Positions 26,193 through 33,395 of a stretch of DNA of 64,000 bases are shown in pieces. This DNA comes from UBA969 sp041694635 (lineage in GTDB: Bacteria; Planctomycetota; Planctomycetia; Gemmatales; Gemmataceae). Made by a program: the position numbers and the translations under genes. Numbering within the stretch: position 1 is the first letter of the stretch; each line of letters begins with the position of its first letter. A model generated the notes under the pieces. That model was not told the DNA's origin and did no database searches. It worked only from the letters and a program-made list of their open reading frames with translations. Location of the stretch: contig JBDNHI010000202.1 of the NCBI GenBank assembly GCA_041694635.1, positions 186,001-250,000 on the forward strand. The letters run 5' to 3'.

Positions 26193-27083
26193 ATGATTTC
26201 ACAAGAAATTCATCTTCTTCGACAGAAAGCAATAAGTAATTATCAGTCGGGAGATATGCTTGGGGCTAAAAATGTTTCCCAACAGATATTAAATTTTTGT
26301 CCAACAGATTCTGAAACACTTTATTTGATGGGTGTCATTTTTAATGGAGAAGGAAGAATTGAAGAATCAATTTTTTGGATTAATAAAGCTTTAAAAATAG
26401 CACCTAATAACGCAGTATTTTGGAATGCTAAGGGTGAGGCAGAGTTGGCGTTAGGGAAATTTTCTGAAGCTATTTTAAGCATTGAAAAATCGATAGAATC
26501 AGACCCATCTTATGCCAGAGCTTTTAATAACTTTGGCCGTTTACAAGTTCAATCCAAAAATTATAAAGGAGCACGGGTTAATTTCGCAAATGCGGTTACG
26601 TTAAATCCTAATTCTGCGATCGCTTTTAATAATCTTGGAGCTGTTTTACAATTCCTTGAATTGAACGAAGAAGCCATTGGTGAATTTCAAAAAGCTATTC
26701 ATCTTAAACCTGATTATTCTGAGGCGCATTTTAATCTTGCCAATACTTTGCTACATTTAGGCCATCACTTGAGGGCGATTCAACATTATCAAGAAGCTAT
26801 CCGGTTTAATTTAAATTATGCAAAAGCTTATTTTCAGATGGGTATTGCATTGGAGTTTTTGCGTAGAGATTATGATGCGCTTGCTTGTTATAGGCAGGAG
26901 GTAAAAATTATGCCAAATAATTCTGATATGCTCACTAAGCTTGGTGATCACTTGTTGGTGAAAAAAGATAGGGCCGAGGCCTTATCTGTCTTAGAAAAAG
27001 CTGTAAACATTGACTCTGAAAAGTCTGAACCGTTCGTTCGTCTTTGCTATGCAAAACAGTTGGTTTGTGAAATGAAGCTTTAG
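26193..27083 (+). CDS. TPR half of an O-GlcNAc-transferase-like (SPINDLY/OGT) gene, ended by a frameshift
   Basis: The 296-residue product consists of about seven tandem TPR units (for example AFNNFGRLQVQSKNYKGARVNF, AFNNLGAVLQFLELNEEAIGEF, AHFNLANTLLHLGHHLRAIQHY). It stops at TAG 27081-27083 after CYAKQLVCEMKL. In the -1 frame the protein would continue from 27071 as NEALAIWPWHALTLPWS straight into the catalytic half at 27110-28348. OGT-like enzymes have exactly this TPR-plus-GT41 layout, so the two ORFs are most simply one gene with a missing base near the AAA at 27070-27072. A sequencing error, a real mutation or recoding are all possible. Confidence 0.85.
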   Translation: MISQEIHLLRQKAISNYQSGDMLGAKNVSQQILNFCPTDSETLYLMGVIFNGEGRIEESIFWINKALKIAPNNAVFWNAKGEAELALGKFSEAILSIEKSIESDPSYARAFNNFGRLQVQSKNYKGARVNFANAVTLNPNSAIAFNNLGAVLQFLELNEEAIGEFQKAIHLKPDYSEAHFNLANTLLHLGHHLRAIQHYQEAIRFNLNYAKAYFQMGIALEFLRRDYDALACYRQEVKIMPNNSDMLTKLGDHLLVKKDRAEALSVLEKAVNIDSEKSEPFVRLCYAKQLVCEMKL

Positions 27084-27109
27084 CTATTTGGCCTTGGCAT
27101 GCGTTAACT

Positions 27110-28348
27110 TTGCCTTGGTCAATTGAAAGATTGCACTTGGTTGCAAAGGGTCACAGCAACAATATAAAAGAAAAAAAACAGGATAAACCTTTCCACAATT
27201 TTTCTTCAGCTTCTAGTCAATCAAACATTAGGATTAAAATTGCTTATTTGTCAGGTGATTTTTATGACCACCCTATTAGTCATCTCTTGCACGGACTATT
27301 TGGTAAGCATAACCGAGATAAGGTCGAATTATTTGTTTATTCGTTTACGCCACCTAATTCTAGTTCCTACCGATTACGAATAGAAAATGAAAGTGAACAT
27401 TTTTTTGATGTCTCTGAAAGAAATGTCAAGGAAATTGCCAAACGAATTGCGTCAGATGGTATTCAAATCTTGATTGATATTATGGGTTATACGGGGTTTA
27501 ACCGTGGTGGAGTATATCCGTTACGACCTGCACCAATTCATGTGAATTTTTTAGGAATGTTAGGAACTATGGGTGCAGATTTTTTTGATTATATTATTAC
27601 AGATGAATTTCTTACCCCACCTGATTATGCAGATAACTTTAACGAAAAATTTGTGTATATGCCTCATTCTTATATGATCGCAGAATTAGAAAAAGAAGTT
27701 TCCTTTAAAAAAGAAGATCGTGCCATTTACGGTTTACCGGACAAAGGTTTTGTTTTTTGTAGTTTCAATAATAGCTACAAAATTGAACCTTTAAGTTTTG
27801 ATTTATGGATGGAGATTTTAAAGCAAGTTCCGCAAAGTGTTTTATGGTTGCAATCTACAGGTCCTATTATGGAAAAAAATATTAGGGCTGAAGCTGAAAA
27901 AAGAGGAGTTAATGGGTTAAGAGTTTATTTTGCAGGTTTCGTGCCAAGGGAGGACCACTTGCATAGGCACTTGGCTGCAGATTTATTTTTAGATTCTCTT
28001 GTTTATAATGCTGCCACAACTTCTAGCCTTGCTTTGCAAATGGGGTTACCTGTGCTTACTTGTTCTGGTAAGACTTTTGCATCTCGGGTTTGTGGTAGTT
28101 TACTAAGGGCAGTTGAGTTGCCCGAGTTGATCGCTAAGGATTATGACGAATTTATTACCCTTGCAGTAAGTCTTGCAAATAATCCTGACAAATTACAATT
28201 TTATAGCCAAAAATTGATTAAAAATCGCTCTAGACTTCCGCTATTTGATTCAGCACGCTTCGCAGGTTATTTAGAGAAAGCTTATGAGATGATGTGGGCT
28301 AACTACACAAAAGGAAATTCTCCTGCGGTTATCAAAGTCGAAGAATAA
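27110..28348 (+). CDS. GT41 catalytic half of the O-GlcNAc-transferase-like gene
   Basis: The 412-residue open frame holds the GT41 catalytic region: RIKIAYLSGDFYDHPISHLLHG (first Rossmann domain), DIMGYTGFNRGGVYPLRPAPI, MGADFFDYIITDEFLTPPDYA, FVFCSFNNSYKIEP, VLWLQSTGP and YNAATTSSLALQMGLPVLT, equivalent to the sugar-nucleotide-binding CNGHTTGMD region of OGT. Such enzymes transfer GlcNAc (or fucose, in SPINDLY proteins) from nucleotide sugars to Ser/Thr of proteins. The only start is TTG 27110, with no clear ribosome site, while homologous sequence extends upstream to 27071, so independent translation is doubtful. Confidence 0.85.
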   Translation: MPWSIERLHLVAKGHSNNIKEKKQDKPFHNFSSASSQSNIRIKIAYLSGDFYDHPISHLLHGLFGKHNRDKVELFVYSFTPPNSSSYRLRIENESEHFFDVSERNVKEIAKRIASDGIQILIDIMGYTGFNRGGVYPLRPAPIHVNFLGMLGTMGADFFDYIITDEFLTPPDYADNFNEKFVYMPHSYMIAELEKEVSFKKEDRAIYGLPDKGFVFCSFNNSYKIEPLSFDLWMEILKQVPQSVLWLQSTGPIMEKNIRAEAEKRGVNGLRVYFAGFVPREDHLHRHLAADLFLDSLVYNAATTSSLALQMGLPVLTCSGKTFASRVCGSLLRAVELPELIAKDYDEFITLAVSLANNPDKLQFYSQKLIKNRSRLPLFDSARFAGYLEKAYEMMWANYTKGNSPAVIKVEE

Positions 28349-28356
28349 AACTTAAC

Positions 28357-29700
28357 TTAAAGCGTTTTTAAATATTCGATTACTTCAAAGCGTTCCTGGT
28401 CCGAAAGTTTATCTCCAAAAGTATGACCGTTATTTAATTTTCCAGGCATAGTGGTATCGTACCATTTTCGCTGCTCAGTAACTTCTTTTTCTTGACGAAG
28501 GTGGTCGCTATTATTTTTATACTCATAATTCCAGCCGAGCTCTTTTTGATTGTAATTTACGAATTTATTTTCAAAATCACGCGTAAAAACTGAAGGTCTT
28601 ACCTTGGAATTTAAAAGTGAATAAATTGTTGGTACAGACCCGTTGTGCAAGTAAGGGGCTGTAGCCCAGATGCCATCTAATGGAGGAGCTTGGTAACCAT
28701 CTGTTTCTCTAGCTTTATAGTCATCAGAAAACCAACCTTCTTTTTCTTTGGAAAACCAAGAGGAGTTATAGAATTTGCCAAAATCTTTGGTGATACCAAA
28801 AAACCTCTTTGTGTCGGTTCCGATTGTTTCTAAAGCAATTGTTTTATTAGGATAAGAAGAATTATCACCATAAGTCCCGTGGCATTTGGAACAGTTGTTA
28901 TCGAAAATATTCTTGCCTGACTTGGCCATCCTGTGATCAATTGAAAATGGGTATGCAGGGGGTTGTATCGATAATATATATTGGTACAAATTATTAAAAT
29001 TTTTCTCATTTGTATCAAAATGATTTGGCCCATGAAGCGGGCTCATCATAAATTGCATCAAAGACCTCACTGACCGTGAATCGGCTCCCCCCGTTGCATA
29101 CATAGTTTTTTTCTTTTTAAGAAGCCACCAAGCAGGTGGGTCTTCGTGAAGATCGTCATTTAATCCTAGGTCAGTCCATAAAGTCTTTAGGGTAAGATCG
29201 GTATTACGAAAACCTAAAAGGAAAACAGAAACGGCCCCAGCTTCGTTAGTGCCCCTTGAGTTACCGAAACGAAAGGCAAGGGGTTTTTTACTTCCGTCGG
29301 CTTTATTCATATCTTCGAAAAAAGTTTGAAGGTCAAGGGAGTTGTTTCCAAGGCCGGGATAAGGTTTTCCATCAAGAATCCCACCATGACAAATCAAACA
29401 ATCAAGAGCTATACCTTTTACTGTTCCAAGTGTAAAAGGAAAAGTCGCAAGCTTAAGCCCCATGGGTAGGCCATCATTACTATAAGGAGCTAGATGCATA
29501 CCATATCGTTTTTCAAAGTTTAGTGCTGTAATGGATTTTTCTGGTGGCGAATCTAGCTTCCACTGCTTGTAGAGATTATTAAATGCTTTTAGGGAAAAAG
29601 ATGGAGCAGCAAATTCTTTGCTTTGCAAATAAGCTTGCCCATTAAGAGAATCAGTATTTTGTGCAGCAAGCAAGGTTGTAATCAATAAGATCAGGTTCAT
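28357..29700 (-). CDS. Exported dihaem cytochrome c (peroxidase/RoxA-like)
   Basis: The 447-residue protein begins with a short hydrophobic export signal (NLILLITTLLAAQ) and has two c-type haem sites, CLICH (101-105) and CSKCH (270-274). The C-terminal APPLDGIWATAPYLHNGSVPTIYSLL is the conserved stretch of dihaem cytochrome c peroxidases and RoxA-like proteins. It would act in the periplasm in electron transfer or oxidation. The substrate is unknown. It stands alone on the minus strand, convergent with the O-GlcNAc-transferase-like gene (8 nt between stops). Confidence 0.85.
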   Translation of the reverse strand: MNLILLITTLLAAQNTDSLNGQAYLQSKEFAAPSFSLKAFNNLYKQWKLDSPPEKSITALNFEKRYGMHLAPYSNDGLPMGLKLATFPFTLGTVKGIALDCLICHGGILDGKPYPGLGNNSLDLQTFFEDMNKADGSKKPLAFRFGNSRGTNEAGAVSVFLLGFRNTDLTLKTLWTDLGLNDDLHEDPPAWWLLKKKKTMYATGGADSRSVRSLMQFMMSPLHGPNHFDTNEKNFNNLYQYILSIQPPAYPFSIDHRMAKSGKNIFDNNCSKCHGTYGDNSSYPNKTIALETIGTDTKRFFGITKDFGKFYNSSWFSKEKEGWFSDDYKARETDGYQAPPLDGIWATAPYLHNGSVPTIYSLLNSKVRPSVFTRDFENKFVNYNQKELGWNYEYKNNSDHLRQEKEVTEQRKWYDTTMPGKLNNGHTFGDKLSDQERFEVIEYLKTL

Positions 29701-29764
29701 TTTGTTGCCTTGATATTTTGGAACTTATTATCTTATTATTAGTCAGCAGTTAAGGTTAAGGAAA

Positions 29765-30694
29765 CTAATTGTTCCTACGGGCCCATCTTAATTTTGCAGA
29801 GCGTGACCTTGGGTTTTTGATTTTCTCATCTAAGGTAGGCCTTATCGGTTCTTTGGAAACATCCGCGAAGAAGCCTTGGTCAAGTAGGGTTGCAAACGTT
29901 TTTTTTACAATTCGATCTTCGCCGGAGTGAAAACTTATAATTGCAACGGTTCCGCCTGGTTTTAAAATCGAAGGAAGAATGCGCAAAAGTGACTTTAAAT
30001 TATCGAGTTCGCGATTAACAAGGATTCTTAAAGCTTGAAAAACTTGAGCAAGGACATTAGCAGGTTTAATTTCTCCCCTAGCAAAAGTTTTGATATTAGA
30101 TTTGTTATTGCTGTATTTCCCTAACAAAAGTGATAGGTCCGTGGTAGATAAAAGTAGGCCGGCAGAAAAGTTGGTTTTTATTTCTTGTGCGATAGCGTCT
30201 GCTTTTTCGACATCTCCTAACTCACTAAGTTTTTCTGCCAACACATTGACATCAATTTTTTCAAGGACTTGGGCTAGAGTAAGTCCCCGAGTTGGATCCA
30301 TTCGCATATCTAAAGGGCCGGGGCGGATATAGGAAAACCCTCGTTGTGGATCATCAATCTGAGGGCTAGAAATTCCAAGGTCTGCAAGAATTGAATCAAC
30401 TTGAAAAACTCCATTTTCCATTAGCAACCTATCTATTCCCGCGAAATTTCCATGCAAGAAGTGAAAAGATTCTGCAAAGGCGCCAAGTTTTTCTTGGACT
30501 CGAGACAGTGCAAGCGGGTCGAGGTCAACGCCAAAAATTTTACCTCCCGGTACTATTTTAGGAATCAATAAGGCTGTATGGCCCCCTGCCCCAAGTGTAC
30601 AATCAACAATGATTCTGCCTGGCAAGGGGTCAATGATATCTAAAATTTCGTTTGCTAATACTGGTCGGTGGTCGCCTTCTGGTGTAGATCGCAT
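29765..30694 (-). CDS. rsmH: 16S rRNA (cytosine-1402-N4)-methyltransferase RsmH
   Basis: RsmH (MraW) methylates C1402 of 16S rRNA using S-adenosylmethionine. The 309-residue protein has HRPVLANEILDII, the SAM-binding VDCTLGAGGHTALL, LADLGISSPQIDDPQRGFSY, PLDMRMDP, and the C-terminal VAIISFHSGEDRIVKK and NPRSRSAKLRWARR. ATG 30694 is chosen; a TTG 12 codons upstream is also open. The gene is usually first in the division and cell-wall cluster, but no fts or mur genes follow here. Confidence 0.93.
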   Translation of the reverse strand: MRSTPEGDHRPVLANEILDIIDPLPGRIIVDCTLGAGGHTALLIPKIVPGGKIFGVDLDPLALSRVQEKLGAFAESFHFLHGNFAGIDRLLMENGVFQVDSILADLGISSPQIDDPQRGFSYIRPGPLDMRMDPTRGLTLAQVLEKIDVNVLAEKLSELGDVEKADAIAQEIKTNFSAGLLLSTTDLSLLLGKYSNNKSNIKTFARGEIKPANVLAQVFQALRILVNRELDNLKSLLRILPSILKPGGTVAIISFHSGEDRIVKKTFATLLDQGFFADVSKEPIRPTLDEKIKNPRSRSAKLRWARRNN

Positions 30695-30786
30695 AATAAA
30701 GTTTTCGATTGGTGTTACTAATATTGGCAAAACCTATTAATATCTTAATGATTATAAGGGAAGTATTCATCTAAAGAGGTTTAAAG

Positions 30787-31449
30787 ATGTTGCGCGCGGT
30801 ACTTTTTGATTTTGACGGTACTCTTGCGGATAGCTTTGAAGCTATAGCGCAAAGTGTAAATTTTGTGCGAGCAGAGAATAAATTGCCCGAACTTGGATTT
30901 GCTGATATTAAGGCAAATGTAGGGCACGGACTCGAGCATTTAATGGCGAAGATGCTACCCGGATGTGATATTTCACAGGCTAAAAAGGCGTACCATGCGC
31001 ACCATCAGGTGCATATGAAGCAACACACTAAGTTATACCCTCAGGCACGAGAATTTTTGCAGACACTTGATAAATCTGGCATCGAAATGGGTGTTTGCAG
31101 TAATAAGCCTGTTCGATTTACAAAAGAACTGATTGATTACCTTGAAATCGGAAAGTATTTAAAAGTGGTACTTGGTCCGGAAGATGTTGCGAATCCTAAA
31201 CCAGCACCTGATATGTTACTGGAAGCTGCGAAAATACTAAAAATGGAACGGGAAGAAGTGGTTTATGTGGGTGATATGGATGTAGATATATTGGCGGCAA
31301 CCGCAGCGGGAATGAATGTTTGGATTGTACGCCACGATATTACTTCATTTGAAATAAGCGAAGCAATTGCGATGGAAAATATTCATACTTCGTTTGAAGA
31401 AATGCGACTGCGAAAGAGTTTGCTTTTTGGTTCGGATATGAAAAGTTAA
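30787..31449 (+). CDS. HAD-family hydrolase, phosphoglycolate-phosphatase-like
   Basis: The 220-residue protein has all four HAD motifs: DFDGTLADS (nucleophile Asp), VCSNK, the Lys of ANPKPAPDML, and VGDMDVDILAA. A helical cap between motifs I and II and the GLEHLMAKMLPG region resemble Gph-type phosphatases. Substrate specificity is not decidable from sequence. GAGGT precedes the ATG. It is divergent from rsmH and 49 nt upstream of the histidine kinase. Confidence 0.88.
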   Translation: MLRAVLFDFDGTLADSFEAIAQSVNFVRAENKLPELGFADIKANVGHGLEHLMAKMLPGCDISQAKKAYHAHHQVHMKQHTKLYPQAREFLQTLDKSGIEMGVCSNKPVRFTKELIDYLEIGKYLKVVLGPEDVANPKPAPDMLLEAAKILKMEREEVVYVGDMDVDILAATAAGMNVWIVRHDITSFEISEAIAMENIHTSFEEMRLRKSLLFGSDMKS

Positions 31450-31498
31450 ACGGTATAATATGGTGTTGTGGTAAACTTGCCCGCCAAAGGCTATAACT

Positions 31499-33229
31499 GT
31501 GCCAAGTATAATAATTTTAAAAGGGTTAGATGAAGGAAGAAAGTATGATTTGGTCGCTCCATTAAACGGGATAGGCCGAGATCAGACTTGTTTAATTCGG
31601 ATACAAGATACCGAAATAAGCCGCAGGCACGCAGAATTGTTTAAATCTGCGGATGGTTACCGTCTACGAGACCTTGGAAGTGCCAATGGTTGTTATGTTA
31701 ACTGCAAACCGGTACGGGATGTTTTATTAAAGGCGGGTGATCAGATCCAAATAGGGCAAACAGTTCTACTGTTTACGCCTCAACCTGGTGAGTTTGGTTC
31801 TGGAAAAGACGATCCTTTTCTTGAAAGTCTTAAGGTAACTTTTCAAAACCAGCCCGAAGTTTTTGAGCGCTCGTTTTCTTTGCTTGGAACGGTTCCCGAA
31901 TCTGAAGGAAGCGCATTACTTTCTCGCCCCGAGGGGGCTCAGGGCGACTGGTTGCGGGGGGCACTTGCAAGGTTAGGTGTTATTTATGAAGCGATTAACG
32001 CTACAAGTCAAATTTTAGACATTAAATTGTTGTTGGAACGCATATTAAATCTAGTGCTCAAAACGCTTGCAGCAGACCACGGTTCTGTTTTGCTGGCTTC
32101 TTCTTTTGTTCAGTCATCGGGTCTGATATCTTTAGGGGATTCAGAAATTTATGGTGATTTTAAAGTGGTTTCGCGGATCACTGCAATTTCTGGTAAGGAA
32201 GATGTTTTAGTTAGTAGAACCGTTGTTGATCATGTGATTCGTGAAAAGATTGGTGTCCTGGTAAGTGACGCCCTGAATGATTCGCGCTTTAATGCGGTTC
32301 AAAGTATTGTTAGGTCAGGGGTTCGAGAAATTATATGCGTTCCAATGCGAGGTAGGCATGCAACGGTTGGGGTTATTTATCTGGATAAGCACCACCTAGA
32401 AAGATCTTTTGGCACAGATTTTTTAGCCCCTAAGTTTGCAGCTTTTGAAAAAGAGCACCTCACTTTAGCTATTGCTGTAGCTCACCAAGCAGCCCTTGCA
32501 GTCGAAGATACTTTATATTACAAAGCAAGGGTTCAGGGTGAACGATTAGCGGCTGTTGGCGAAGCAGTTGCCCATCTTTCTCATCACATCAAAAACATTC
32601 TGCAGGGTTTGAAAAGCGGGGGCGAGATTTTGAAAATGGGGGTTAAAGATAAAGAAATGCCTTTGCTTGAGCAAGGCTTAAAGATAATAGAAAAAAATCA
32701 TACTAGGCTTTTTGATTTAGTTAAAGATATGCTAGGGTTTTCGAAAGAGAGATTGCCCGCCGTTCAGAAAAAAGATTTGGTCGAAATCCTTGCAGAGGTT
32801 GTCGAATTATCCGCACCGATGGCAAAAGAGCGTGGCGCTACAATCCAACTGAAAACTTATGCCCCTAAGGTCGATGCTTTTGTTGACCCTGAAGGTATAC
32901 ATCGGACGGTTTTAAACCTTGTGAATAATGCCATTGATGCGATTAGTGAAAAAAGTTATGGGGCCATAACCATTGAACTGAAGTGTTCTGTTGATTTGGG
33001 ATATGTGGAAATTCTGGTTGCGGACAATGGAGATGGAATTTCAGAATCGAGTTTAAAAACAATTTTCGCACCATTTCAAAGTTCTAAAGGCAGTTCAGGC
33101 ACGGGGTTAGGGCTTGCAGTTGCTAGGAAAGTGGTTGAAGAGCATAAAGGGGTTATTTGGGTTGAAAGTGAATTAGGGTCGGGGACTACTTTCTTTATTA
33201 AGATTCCGTTTGAACCTGATTTGATTTAA
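31499..33229 (+). CDS. Soluble FHA-GAF sensor histidine kinase
   Basis: The 576-residue protein has an N-terminal FHA domain (about 1-95; GRDQTCLIRIQD, ISRRHAELF, LRDLGSANGCYVN), a GAF domain (about 150-340; ILDIKLLLERILNLVLKTLAADHGSVLL, CVPMRGRHATVGVIYLD), a phosphoacceptor helix with LSHHIKN (near residue 360) and a GHKL ATPase domain with LNLVNNAIDAI, DNGDGIS and GTGLGLAV. No membrane segment is seen, so it senses in the cytosol. The FHA domain would bind phosphothreonine, linking Ser/Thr-kinase and two-component signalling (inference). The start is GTG with AAAGG upstream. No response regulator is adjacent. Confidence 0.9.
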   Translation: MPSIIILKGLDEGRKYDLVAPLNGIGRDQTCLIRIQDTEISRRHAELFKSADGYRLRDLGSANGCYVNCKPVRDVLLKAGDQIQIGQTVLLFTPQPGEFGSGKDDPFLESLKVTFQNQPEVFERSFSLLGTVPESEGSALLSRPEGAQGDWLRGALARLGVIYEAINATSQILDIKLLLERILNLVLKTLAADHGSVLLASSFVQSSGLISLGDSEIYGDFKVVSRITAISGKEDVLVSRTVVDHVIREKIGVLVSDALNDSRFNAVQSIVRSGVREIICVPMRGRHATVGVIYLDKHHLERSFGTDFLAPKFAAFEKEHLTLAIAVAHQAALAVEDTLYYKARVQGERLAAVGEAVAHLSHHIKNILQGLKSGGEILKMGVKDKEMPLLEQGLKIIEKNHTRLFDLVKDMLGFSKERLPAVQKKDLVEILAEVVELSAPMAKERGATIQLKTYAPKVDAFVDPEGIHRTVLNLVNNAIDAISEKSYGAITIELKCSVDLGYVEILVADNGDGISESSLKTIFAPFQSSKGSSGTGLGLAVARKVVEEHKGVIWVESELGSGTTFFIKIPFEPDLI

Positions 33230-33395
33230 AGAAAAGTGATTTTAATTTTGAAAAATATGGCTAAACCTAAGTTGACTCAATTAGTGGAAATTAATTGTGA
33301 AATTGTGCTGAAATGAGTGTTTGTGGGTATGTTTTTTTGTTATCTGAGTTAGAATAGTAATAATAAAATTTGTTGCTTGGTTTGAGGATAATACT

